This document shows positions 24,774 to 38,200 of a stretch of 64,000 bases of DNA, one piece after another; within the stretch, counting starts at the first letter, position 1; every line of letters starts with the position of its first letter. This stretch comes from Cloeon dipterum (Eukaryota > Arthropoda > Insecta > Ephemeroptera > Baetidae). The stretch lies in contig NC_088790.1 in assembly GCF_949628265.1 (NCBI RefSeq), forward strand, positions 23,192,545-23,256,544, written 5' to 3'. The translations under genes were made by a program, and so were the position numbers. Under the pieces are notes generated by a model. The model ran no database searches and was not told where the DNA came from. It saw only the letters and a program-made list of their open reading frames with translations.

Positions 24774-24886
24774 TCTAAAAAATTTGAATTTTTGTAAAAA
24801 GAAAGATAAGATTATTTGTGGCTTTATTGCTATTTTATTTTGTCCTGGACAGGGTCTTACAATTAGCTAACTTGTTTGCCTTAAAG

Positions 24887-25236
24887 ACTGTCTTTGATGA
24901 AGTTTCTGAGCATGTCGAATTATATTTAAAGTGGAAATTTTTTCTGACCAAAAAGTCGAGCGCGACGTGCCCAGCACAAGTATAACTTTTTACCGCCAAA
25001 AAATATGAACCTATACCGAGTAGATGTCAGAGCTTGCTGGATCTGACAAAGAAGTCATTTGTACAGGCGGTCTCTGCAAGTGCTCAAACCAGCTTTGACG
25101 CATGCGCAGTTCACGCATGTATAGGTTCATATTGATATGGCGGCAAAGAGTTCTACTTGTGCTACGCACGTCGCTACCTAAAGCCTCTAAGAATCGATTG
25201 GAGTGCTCAGAAACTTCATCAAAGACGATCTTTAAG
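24887..25236. repeat. Imperfect inverted repeat between XPA and HMGCR 3' ends
   Basis: Arms of about 130 bp (24887-25017 and 25103-25236) pair: GTCTTTGATGAAGTTTCTGAG with its complement CTCAGAAACTTCATCAAAGAC, AATATGAACCTATAC with GTATAGGTTCATATT, and a shared AGCACAAGTA segment. The spacer is about 85 bp. There is no coding content, so it is probably a MITE/foldback. It may lie in the 3' UTR of one of the two convergent genes. Confidence 0.75.
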
Positions 25237-26229
25237 TGTCACCCTTTCTCACATGCTTTTAATATTCCAATGGTTAGAAGCGAGTATTAATTTCCAGTTT
25301 TAATATGGTTTCATGGGATTCTTTTTCTAAATATATCTTTGATATTAATTTTTCCTGTCAGTTTCAACTTCTAACAAGCTCGGGAAAACGTATAGAACAA
25401 AGAAACCCCCAATTTTTATTGATTTTCAAACAGTAACTGAATTGATTTTTGAGCTCTTGTTAATATCCATGCAAAATAATAGCAATAGCCCTGGTTATAC
25501 GATGTTATTGAGATTAAAACTGTCTGCTCAGAAACCATAAAACGGCGTTTTTTCTCTCCTGTAACCCATTCCAAAATATCACGCATTTTGGGATTAAAAA
25601 TGAAAAATTTTTCCATTTAAATCAGTTCACCAAGAATTGAAACTTCTTCATTTAATATCACTTTTTTAATAATCTGATACGATAAAATTTACAACATAGG
25701 CCTATTAAAATAGGCACTTGCTGGAAAATACAAGTACACATCCAGGGAAGACCTGACTCAACAAATTATGCACATGAGCAGCACCAACATTCGACTGTTG
25801 CCTTAAGCGTGGGCGGGTAATTCAAACTATCGGAGTGTTGTGCTTTTCTGCAGGCAGATCGCCGCGTGTGTAAATGAGGTAACAATAAAATAAAATCCGC
25901 GACTTCGATAAAACCAATGTGTGTTCTATTTACAGGAAGGGTCTCAAACATTCACTCACATTAAAAAAATTGATACGCACTGTAGATCACTCAATTCACG
26001 GCCAAGAATGGCCGAAATCGCTTCACGGAAAATTTCCGCCTCCACCAGAGGGCAGAACAATACTTTGCAAGTATTTCAACGTTTCTGATCTGCCTCGCGT
26101 GGCCAGAAAACGCTTTCCTCTCGAATATAACACGTGCTGAAGCAGTGGTTGTCTCAATAGTGTCTTTGATAATGCGATCGGTGGGCAGTGAGATGATAAC
26201 TAGGTCACCAATCTATAGTGCAGCAAGGG
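25237..26229. other. Convergent intergenic stretch; no gene seen
   Basis: This must include the 3' UTR of the HMG-CoA reductase gene, which ends at 26230 on the minus strand. The poly(A) site could not be fixed. Short open frames have no support. Confidence 0.4.
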
Positions 26230-29200
26230 TCAGTGCTTCTGCGAGTTGAAAAGCGCTGCCGTTGCTGCCGCTTCCATCGAAGTGTTCGAAGTAGAAGACC
26301 TGAGAGGCAAGAGAGACGCCATTTTAGTTAATCGGCTCGTGAATTTCAGCCAAATTTCCCACCTATTGTGTCTGAGGTGGCTTCGGACCAAGTGTCCAGC
26401 GGCCAGGGCAGACATGAGAGACAGTTCTCCCGCAAGAACGGTGCCGCACACGATTCTCGCCAGGGTATCGGCATTTTCGCCAGGTCTGTTTTTACTGGCA
26501 CCTAGAACACACATTTTTTTTCATGAATATCAAATTGTTTGTGGAATAATTTTTAAAAGGATTAAAATAATGGTTTGCGGCCTACAATTGGCCTAAATTT
26601 ATTATGTTTCGAGTTAAATTCAAAGCCCACCTTTTTATTATTCATTTTGATAACATTAAAAATCTAGTAAAACCCGCAAGAAAATTTCCCAACGCAGATT
26701 CTTGAAAAAAAACAGGTTAAATATTTAAATAGTTCCAATACCTTTAACGCGGAGAATATCAAGGCAAGACGCCTGGGCAGGGAGCGTGGTGCCGCCGCCG
26801 ACGGTTCCAATTTCAATCGAAGGCATGGTGCAGGTGACGTAGAGGTCCTTTCCGTCCTCACCCCACGGCTCCATCAGGGTCATGCAGTTGCTACTGCCGA
26901 CGTTTTGTGCCGGGTCTTGTCCGGTCGCGATGTAAATGGCTGTGACGATATTTGCCGCGTGGGCGTTGAAACCGCCTATGCTGCCCGCCATGGCGCTACC
27001 CATCATATTCTTGGCAATGTTTACGTCGATCAGCGCTTGCACGGAGGTCTTCAGCACGTTGGTCACGATCTTGGCTGGAACGATGGCTTCGCACACCACG
27101 TACTTGCCTCGGCCCTCGATCCTGAGTAGGCCAATTATTCATTGTTATTCCTGGCTCTGGGTTTGAAAACGGGTTTGAAAATCTTACCAGTTGACCGCGG
27201 CGGGCTTTTTGTCCGTGCAGAAGTTGCCTGAGAGACTGAGAATCTCCATCTCAGGGAATTCCTTTTGGATGAGTTTCAGTGCGATTTCAGTGCCCTGGAA
27301 AGATAAATTTAAGTTTCAAAAGTCTGAAGGAGAAAATCCTGATGGGAGGTATTTTGTTTTAAAATTGAAATTCGAAACCAGTGATGATATTTTATAAGTA
27401 GATTGCTTGAAAAAACAATCGATCAATGAGTAATTTTTTACTTTCCAGGAAAGTCCAAATTTTAAGACCTCAATTTTGTTTTACAGAACGAGGATTGAAG
27501 AACCAACCTTTGAGAGCATATTCATGCCCATAGCATCTCCGGTGGTGGCGACGAAGCGGATGAACAAGTGGCGGCCAGCTATCCTGACCTGCAGCCGTTT
27601 AAGGCGGGCGTAGCGGCTGGTGGAGTCAAACGATTCCTTGAGCTGCTCGTAGTTGTCCAACTGCTGCATCCAGTGCATCGCTTCACTGCACCCGACAGAA
27701 GATGGTTTGTTTAATTTCCAGCTCCTTGAATCGAGAGGACATCCTTACCTGGCACTGGTCATCGAGGGGAATCGGACGACGGGCCCTCTGGTCATGCCGT
27801 CGGCGACGACGCGGCTGGACACGCCACAAGAGAGGACGGCCTTGCAGCCGCGATGCGTGCTGGCCACCAGGCAGCCTTCAGTCGTGGCCATCGGCACGTA
27901 GTAGCTGTCGTCATCCAGGTTCAAGGGGCCGACAACGCCGACAGGAACTGGCATGTAGCCAATCACATTTTCACAACACGATCCCATGACCTGCGTAGAA
28001 AGTTTTGAGTCGGTTAGTGATGGGCTGGCAGTGAATTTATGCAGAACGCACTTTGGAATAGTCGTAGTTTCTGAAAGGCAAACTTTCCAGTGCCTCGATG
28101 AAACTTCCAGCCTTTCCCACGATTTGCCTCCTGATGAAGACGCCTCGTTCGTAATCACTAATAGCCTTTTCGATCTGGTACGGTGGAATGTGTCCACTAT
28201 TCACGAGATTGATCACCTCTTCGTCACTCAGGGCGGCAGCTCCCTTCTGGAAGGAGAGATATTTTTATGTGAATAACCATCTTTTCCAAAACTTCTCCCA
28301 CGCGTGTGCCAGAGTTAGAAAATTGTCTTACGACTGATCGGTAGATTGAAAGACATTCTTCCAGGTTCCTCTTTGGTGCGGGGGTTTGGGGAGGAGTGAT
28401 TGTGCTCACGTCTGTGCCTTTTTCCACATCTTCACTTTTCAAAGGGCCGACGCTGAAGGACGCTCCGCATGAGCTGAGCTCCGTCTGCACGCCTCGCTCT
28501 TCCATTTGGACTTTCTCGGCTGTTTCCGCGTGGCACATGGGCTCCAAGCCTGGAGGCCCGAAACGCATCAGGTAGGCACGGTTCGCGTCTAAAACGTGAA
28601 TAATTTGACATTGTTTATAAGCTGCATATAAAAGGTTAATTTGTAATCGATTTTGTTCAAAATCTTTCCGAGACATTGACACCCAGCAGATATATTTTTT
28701 TAAATTACAATTTGTTTTGTGGTACAAGAGTCGAATTTAAGGAAATCCGGAAAAAACCGTTTTTAATGGAGGGGTTATCTCGACTCTGAATTCTCCAACC
28801 ATAAAATAAATAACTGTAGCCGTGGAGCAAATCGCAGCACATATTTAAAAAAAGGTAAGTTTTTCCTCAAAAGCATCGCCCTTCCTAAAAAATTGTAGAT
28901 ATTAGGCTACCTGTTAATCACCTTGTAGGATTTTTATCCATGAGAGCTATTTGTGATTTTCCAGCTTAAAATATTAAATCTGGAGAGTAAAAATGACAAA
29001 TCAATCAATTAATCCCCCTGGATTGAATATTATGGTCACATGAATGCACAGTGGCAGAGATTTAAATTTTGTTCTGAAAACAATTCCTCGTAGGATTTTA
29101 TCCTAAGATTAATTAATTTTTTAAACACTTCTGTAGAAAATTTAGACATTTAGAGCCATACCACTCTAAAAATCCAAAATTTGTTGATTTTTGGGGAAAT

Positions 29201-32200
29201 TATAAAGGAAATAGGATACATAAACTTAATTGCATAATAATTTTTCTCTTTTGTGATATATTCGTACAAAAGGTACAAAAATAATCATGTTGGTATCTGA
29301 TCATTAAGTATTATCATAACGTTGGTAGCACCGTTTTATAGAACAAGTCAAAAGTACCAGTACGTTAAAGATGATTACTTCCAAAGCCAAAACTAACTGC
29401 GGTTGTTTTTCCATTAACCCTCTCTAACCCACAGGCAGCCATGGACCGCGTGGCCACCCCATCCAACGTCAACTCGACCCTGCACCGACGGCCCGCAGTC
29501 ATATCGTTCGTTCCACTGAAATACGGCCCAGGGCCATTATTTACAAATGCGACTACAAGAGATCGGCCGTATTTCCGCAGCACGGACGATTTCATTTTGA
29601 AAAAGCTTTTATAATGAGAGTGATCTTCTAAACATTAACGTGTTCATTCTACTTACAAGATTCCTCTCCAGTTGGGGTTTCTGGCATGAGCAGCTGTTCG
29701 GCGAGTTCATCCCTCTCTTCGAAGAAAACATACTTGACCGCAAGTGCGAGGAGCAGAATCAGAATGACCACTTGGTCAGCGCTCACCGTCAACCACCTAG
29801 AGGCACGTAAGATTCATCTTAATAAAGGTATATTTTGAAACTAATAAGTGTTACAGCACTAAAACATAACTGGGCTAACAATCAGGACGGTAGGTATAAT
29901 AAGAAGCAGACGGAAATTGATTTTAGTGTAAAAAGAAAAGAAAAAGCTACACTTACTTCATAATCAAGGCAGGAATTTCAGCTTCCTCAGTGTTATTTGA
30001 AGGCATATTGTGCTCAGTTCCAAGAGAGCCGGCCGGCGAGGTGACACTAAGAATATCCTCCTCCTCGGTACGGAAGGGCCAGCGGCTGGAGCAGCAATAA
30101 TTGACAAATGTATGACTCGACTCGTTATTATAGACGCGAGAGATTGAGGGTGCAGCGCAGCGAAGCGAGTGGTGGACACACAGTGTTACACAACGCAACA
30201 TTCAGACTCTCACAAGTGAACAGAATGCAAAGACATCACACTCTCTTACACACTCACACACAGACAAGGAAAATGGTAATTGTGCTTTTCTGTTGCCATT
30301 TGCGTAACACACGAAAAGAATTAGAATTTGAATGCTTTCTCCGTCTCTAGTCCGACCTATTTGCTCGAAAACGGGGTCTCATGTATATGTAAAGCCTCAC
30401 TTCCTGCCGTCGCAACCAAAGTGTAAGCAAAGCAAAAGGTGCATGCTGCTGACGTGCGTCTTTCTTTACCTTCTCGCGTGCACCAGCATCAGTCCGGCCG
30501 ACATGATGACTTTGACCCTCTGTACGACGGGGTTCGGCTTTTGCTCCTCCTCCTGCAGGCCCATCATCAGCGACTTGTCGTTCCACAGGGGCCGGTTCTC
30601 CTCGCTGCTGCGCGTCAACTGCGGAGCAAAAGTCAAGACCTCAAATGCCAAGGTTCCGATTCTTCCACCAAATCTTATTATCCGACCCACACGAGATGGC
30701 GCATTGTGGTTTCGTGTGTGAGATTTCAATTAATTTACCTCCAGGATTAACGACAGGCATGCCGGGTAGAATGTCATGAACACGATGTAATTGACGAGCA
30801 CGGAGAGGACTGCGAAGCCGCAGAGGACCTCCAAACGGCGCACTCCTGCACAACACACACACCAACCACACATTATAGCGGGAACGCAGCGCAGATGCGA
30901 GCCAACTGACCAGACAGCGTTCCCACGCCGATCACCAGCGTCTCCACCACCGTGTCCAGGGTGATGGTCGGCCCGAGGATGGCCATGCCGCGAGCGATGT
31001 TGTTGCGCACCTCAGCCTGGCTGTTGGAGCTCAAAGCCAGGCGAGCCAGCAACGTGGTTTTCGACAGGTCGATCAGCAGAAGGAAGAAAAACAAAGCATC
31101 CCTGCAAAAACATTCAGTTCGAGGTTATTGTGATTCAATTCAAATTATTTATAAATGTCTAGTTTGGGCAAATTTTGGCTTTGCTCTCCCCAGATTTTGG
31201 GAGGATTTCTTTCCGCATTCCGACTCGCTACTCCCTGGTTTGCCCCTTTCCAGCATGCATGATTTAATTTCACGGGACGAATGTTAAGCGTTTCAATAAA
31301 AAGACCCCGGAAAGCCTTTACTTAACAGGGCTTCCTCCGTTGATGCTCGTGCGCTCGTGATGTTCGTTCGCGATATTATTGGGACACGTAAGCTATCTGG
31401 AGGTCGCCTATCTCAAAAGAGATATTGTTTTTTGCTTTTAATTTATTTATAAAATTCAGAAGGCGGTATATAGATCTACTAGATTACATTACTCTTTATT
31501 AGAATCTGATTTCCTTAATTTTTTCATTTTTTATTTTGCTGATTTGCGCCTATTTTTGATTAAATTGCATTGCAACGACGATCCGATTTAATTCGCTACT
31601 TGCTGGTTTGCAAATTTCCAGCATGCGTGATTTTGCATCACGGGACGAATGTCTAGCGTTTCAATGCAGTCCTCGGTGCAGAGGCAAGTGGGCTGGGTCC
31701 CTGTGCGGCCTGGTGCGCCCATGTTATCCGTTCGCGGTGTGTTATTGGGCCCCGGGTTTCAGCATTCGTGCTAGTACAGTCCCGGTCCTCGGACAGGGAT
31801 AAAAAAGGCGAGTTGCTCGCTATCTGGAGGTCGCCATTCTCAAAAGATATATTTTTTATTTCAATTTATTTGTAAAATTCAGAAGGCGGTAGTCTACTGG
31901 ATTACATTACCCTTTTGTAAAGATTGATTTCCTTAATTTTTTTTTTATTTGCTGATTTGCACCCCTATATTTGTTTCTACTGCATTGCAACGATGATCCA
32001 ATTCAATTAGGATTTGGAGCTTTCGGCTTTCCGAGTCGCTACTCTGGTTTGCATCTTTCAAGCATGCATGATTTCATTTCACGAGATGAATGTATAAACG
32101 TTTCAATAAAGAGTCTCCGCGCGGTGTGGGGGCAGTAACACAAACTCGTCAATTTCTGGACAGGGCTTCCTCCATTGATGCTCGTGCGCCCGTGATATTC

Positions 32201-35200
32201 CTTTGGGATATTATTGGCAAACACGAAGGCTATCTCGAGGTTGCCTATTTGGAAAGATATTTTTGCTTTTGTTTAATTTCTAAAATTCCTAAAATTCAGA
32301 AGGTATGGTAGCTCTTCTGGATTACATTCCCGTTTGTTAAATTTGTTAAGTGTCAACCAAGAAAAGTGGTATTGTCGAAATGTAGACCAACGCAGGAAGC
32401 GTCGCAGGTTATGGGTACCACTTACTCTACAGGGATAGTTCATCTAATCGTAAGTACGAATGACCAAATTTTTTATGCAAATTTAAGCCGTGCAGGAGCA
32501 GGTATTGTGCAACTTGGTAATATTTATTATAATAAATCTTTGTTTTTAATATGTATAAAAATATGTATATTTGAGGCCAAGAGAATTGATATTTTCTACT
32601 ACCTCAAATTTTTATTTTTAGCCTTGCATAGAGTTGGCAAATATGTCTAAAATTTGTATCGCATTTAGCTATAATTTTATGAAAAGAATGGATGATATTA
32701 AATTACGTAAACTCTTTTGGCAGGACAAGAGCACATCGAATGAGATTGCTGGCCCCGTTGGTAAGTATTCAAGAGCCCGAAAACAGTTTTCAAGTTCAAA
32801 CCTACAGCCTGTGGAACGACCTCCCACCGAATTTGTGTCACAGCGAACACAAAAGTGCTTTCAAAGAGTTTTTAAAAGAACAGTTTTTTTTTAAAAAATA
32901 TAGAACTAACTCTCTTTTAAACAATTATGTACAAACTAAATTTATTTTGTCTGGATATGGCAAATGTTATGGGGCAAAATAGCCCTGCAGAACCATAATA
33001 AATATAACTTTGAAACTAAATTAGTAATTAGCTTTGTGTAGACGAATCTGTATGAAACTATGTTATTATTGCATGTAAATCCCTCTATTTAATAAGAATT
33101 CAATGCCTCAATTTACTGTAAGACCCTTCCAATAACAATAATAAAAAAATGGAAAATTATCCTCTAAACCTAAAAATGTTGACGAATTTTTTACGCGCTT
33201 CCAAAGAATAAATTTCAATAATTTAATTCCGGTTTTCATAAAAAATAAGCATAATGTCCAAATTCGGAAAAGTACAAAAAAGTGCTAAGCAGAATGTTAT
33301 TTTTTTTTTTTAAAAAAAAAGCACTAACTGCTTGCATCGCGCGTGCTCTGAAATTCTTCGCTTTCGTCCAAAAGTTGCTGAAAAGCCGTGGAAAATGCAA
33401 AATTTTGATAATAGCACGTCTATTTTCATCGCGGGGTGGCCAAAAATAGTGCGAAAGCATTTAAAAAACTACTTTAAATGCTGTTATTTTGATTTCACGT
33501 TAATGGAACCACCAGTGGAGTTAGCCTTTCATCGAAGCATTGGCCTAAAAAAACCAATCGGCGATCGATTGATATTTCCAAACTGCACGTCTAAAAACTC
33601 GAGCTATTTATTGACAAGGCACGTTTGTCGAAGAACGCAACCTCGCATTCACCACTTTAAGTCGTAACTGACAACTGGTTCAGATTATATTTTATTTTAT
33701 TGGCTGCACGTTACACCACGTTATGCCAAATTAACTGCGGGTTACGCCAACTCCGCAATTTGACGGGTCAGCAAACGGGTCTCACGAAAGTTTGCTTTTG
33801 CGCAGCAGTCGGGAAAAATAATAAATAAATAAACAGAAATAATTACAAAAGCGCGGCGGTGGCGGCGGCGATGCCAATAAAAAAAGAAAGAATTCGAAGG
33901 CGCGCGCGCGCGTCGCTGACTTTCTCTGGCCGCTGCGATTCACTTTCTCCAGCCATAAAGAGCAGCGTCGTCTCGAATGGACAGCGTCTGATGCAAGGTC
34001 GATCATTATCACGGCCAATGTTTTGTTCAACTCGGGACGGCCAAATTGCAGGAGAGAAATAAACACACACACAACTCACTTGAGATCGGAAACGTCGCTG
34101 CGCAGGAAGTTGATCACGCTCGAGCTGAAAACGAAGCTGGAGAAGACCGTGAAGAGGCCGGCGATGCCTGAAATTAAAAAAATCACACAGCTGCTTAGAA
34201 AATGTGCGAAAACGCAACAGAAGAAAGAAAGTGCGAGTGTCGCCATCGTGCAAATAATCAACATTGCGAGAAGGGAACGCCTGCCGCTCGTGAGCAAATA
34301 AATTTCTTTCTTTTGCAACTCTCGCGAAAGAAGATTATGGAGTTACATCTTCTTGTAATAATTTCTAAGCAACCAAGCAAGCAAGCGTGTGACGCAAATT
34401 AAGTGAAAGAGAAACCCAATAACGAGAATGAATTACAACTTGAGTGCTTCCAACTGATCCAACTTTATGAATGATCACGGAAAAAGGCTATTAATAAAAA
34501 AGTCGTGCTCTCTGTTCTGCAGAGCTTCCATCCAATATCTTTCAACTTGGTTTAATGCAAGATGAGGTTGTTGGTGTGTGAAAATCTGTTTGAAATTGCG
34601 CCTTGACAGTTAATCTAGCGTAAAAGAGGATAATGAAAAATCTCGTTGGGCGCAAGATAGTCAAACTATTTTCTGTCAATTTACATCAGATCGTATCTGA
34701 AGTAAAAAAAACTCAAAGATCAATTAAAAAATAATAAGTGCCAAAAAAGAGCCAAATAAAAATGAAAATCAGTTGAGATGATTAGAAAAGCAGCATTTTT
34801 TATAAAATGTTGTTAAGAAATTTGAGAAATTGAAACAACGAGACTCGCTATTTTCAATCGAAGCGAAAGAGACGATTCAGCCGGCGCCAAGCACGCGCCA
34901 CTCATTAAGCCATAAAGAGCAGCATCATGAATTTTTGCGCCCAAATTGGCTACACGAGTCCATATTCCCATAATGCAGCTCGAAAATTTATTAGCTGGCC
35001 GGCTGAACGCATGTTCCGCTCTGGGCAAAACACTCACCCAGGATATATTTGGAGCCCATTTTGCTGAGAGTGCGAAACTGGTGGTAGCTGTAGAGTAAGG
35101 CAACACATCTGATGAGGGTCATGACAATAACGTCGGCCGCATTGTACTCGGGCTGCTATACACATAAAGAGAATTAGTCACGCAGTTTCAGAAGCTGGAA

Positions 35201-38200
35201 ACATTCACTCAGGACCAGGACGAAACAGCCAGTCTCGTTCTCACCCTCAAACTTAGGCTAATTAGCAGAGATCTGGAGATTACACTTTCGCAAAGGGATT
35301 TGCAACAAGCATCAAAGTGGTTTTGATTACTCAAGCACATTTTGAAACTAAATTTGGAAGAATTTGTGGCATTTGATCTTTACAAAGGAAAGGAATCATA
35401 AATTAGTTTTAAAATTTGAGACAAAACTATTTTCTACTTAAATGAAGAAAGTAAAAAAATTAAAAAAGAAGACGTTAAATATTTTATTAGCAGTTCATTT
35501 TAAACGAACTCTAAAAAAAGTTCCCCAACATTTACCATGCAGGCTCACAAAAGAGATAAGATACTATTTAAGGGATTTTTACCTTTGTGGCGCGTGCTTT
35601 TTTAAGATTTTAGATCTGATATCAGTTTTAAATAATTGTGAAGTGTATGAGTATTCCATCGAGGCGCAAAATTCATGGCTTAAATTTCCGAAATAGACCT
35701 AATTGTAAGGTTCTGTTAAGGCTATTGAAAATAAAAGTATAGACGTATTTTTCAGAGACACAATTTTCTTTATTTTTCTTGTTGCAAAGAACGCAAAAAC
35801 TGAGGTAAAACAATAACATTGTCTAAAGCCGCAAGAGAAAATTAAATTTTGCGTTTTACCTTGTCTTTTTTTGCCTAATAAAATGCATTCATTTACTTCA
35901 CTTAACCATTAGTGGTTACGTTGAGAAAATATTCAAGCTGTTTTACACAGGGACATTGGTTTTGGTTTCGTTTGAAATAGCGCAATTTAAATCGTGGTGA
36001 GGCTGTAGTAAATCACTCGGTGAGTGAGTCAGAGGGCAAATGCTTTTTGCGTTCGCGCCGCGATGACACAAGAGTAGATTTTTGCGGGCTTGATAAATGC
36101 GCCGCAATTGAATTGGGATTACACAAACAGAGCTGGTTTCAATCAAGATTAACCAAGTCTCGACTTTCCTCGAAAATGTTTTCGTATGTCTGCTAATGAC
36201 GTTTTCGTCGAGTGCCTCAGATTAATTCTTATCTCAGCGACAAGAAATGTTCGTTTTCAACTGTTCGGCGCACTCACAGAACCCAGTGAATTGCGGTTAT
36301 GTTTAACTAGTTGAAGAATCTCGGTTGAATTTTGTTTTAAAGAGAATAAGTAATTAAGGCTGATGTACAAAAATACTCTTTTGGCAATCAGTTGATTGCA
36401 GAATTTTCACTTAAGGAGGTATTTGTAAACGTAATAAATTTTTGGCTAAGAGCTATTTAGATTTTCTGAAATTAGCCTAAAGTTTTTCAGCGCTGCTAAG
36501 GTCAACCAAACTTGGAAGGTAGCCTTTTTTGTTGACAAGACATTCTAGTCACAATTTTTATTATTCAATTAGTAAAAAACTGACCTATTGCACCAAAACA
36601 AGTATTTTGACAGCTCTGGTTGCCTTTTTTGAAACATTAATATTGCAACTTTGAGCAAGAGTAAAAGGAGTGCAAAACCACTTAGCCGTAGGGATTTTCA
36701 TTTTAAGTGCAAACAACTCATCCCAAAATAGCCGTCCGCCTCTAAGTATCCACGATTGCAAGCAGCGTTTGATTCGCACTACGCAAAAGAAGCTGCTCTG
36801 CGCCTTGCAGCATTTTAATAATGCACACGCAACTTTCTCGGCGGCAGTTTATAATCAAACTTGAAAACACAAACAAACAGGGTGCATTATTTATATTAAT
36901 GCACGGCCCGAGAAGCAAAAACAGACGCGAAAAAAGGCTCCACAAGGCGGAACGGAGCTCCAGATGCAAACAGAGCGAGAGACTGTGCATCAGAATAAAA
37001 GCTGATAATTTCAGCGCCGGCTTTAATGGATAAAGGCGGCAGCGTTGCAGAGGCATGCCGACTCGTTGACACTTTCCCCAGTGAAAAAGTGGGCCAGCAA
37101 GCAAGTCGGCTGCGTTTAGGTAATATTTCATCATTTTAACAAATATTGGCCGACTCCGGTCTCGGCTGATTCTCCGCTCTCCTCCGAGGTTTTCGGTCGC
37201 TCTATACTTTGCAGCAGGCTGCGGTTATGCAACTCGCACGACTCTGCTGACGGATGGATGTACATAATGTGAGCCGGGCTCCGGCGATTTGCGGTTTGAA
37301 AGTAAAAGCGCGCGAGCATCGTGAAGGAATAATAAATGTAGACTTTTCTTATTTATTTCCCATCTCCACCGAGGACACGTGTCACCGCTAGGTTGCGTCA
37401 GCAGGTTTACTATTTTACTCTGCGGTCCATTATTAACTTTTTAGTGCTCAGTCAGTGTGTGAATATGCAAATGAAGCAGGAGCACGAGATAAAAATGAGG
37501 ATCGTTACAAAGTGCTGCAAGGCTTCCTTTAAGAGTTTTGGACGTGAATTCGAAGAATGAAAATTGCATTATAACTTAGATTTCTGGGAAACAAGTCAAT
37601 TATAATTTATAGGCGGCGAACCGTTCTAAATTACTTTCATGAAATTTGATTTCACAGAATTCTCGCTGCCACGATTTCGGACGGCCAAGGTCGCGAGATT
37701 TTTTTTAATCACCGAAGATAAAAGTGATTCGCTCAAACGCACTCCGTCGTGTCATGATTAAAATGACAAACACGCAAGTCATCTCAAAACTTTCTTCGTC
37801 GGCGGCAGATGAAAGCGAACAGTAACACGATAAGTGCGCAGTGCGACAATTATGAAATTAGCGGCGTGGATTCATTTAACTCGATTACACGGTGAGGACG
37901 GAAACGCATTTTTCTGTCATCAAAGCAGTAGCAGCAGCTGGCGTGCGTTGTTTGTGTCGCTCCTCTTCACTTTCTCCATTCGAGCGTGTAAAAGCACCAA
38001 GCAAATCGCATCCGATTTCCACTTTGGCGATGACAAAGCGCATCCGAAGTCGAAATGCAATCAATCTGGGTCACTATCACTGGGTGAAGGTGCGTCGTGG
38101 AATGCATGATCAAGGTGCTGCGCGCGCGCCCAACGCCGCCGGCACCGCGCTTATCACTTTTCACTGCCACTTTTTAGTGTGTGTGTGTGTTCGGAAGAAA

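Noticed and set aside
28052-28246. Apparent one-base frameshift in the HMGCR exon encoding the start of the catalytic domain
   Set aside because: On rereading the bases the exon is 195 bp and in phase with both neighbours; the extra base was my own reading error.
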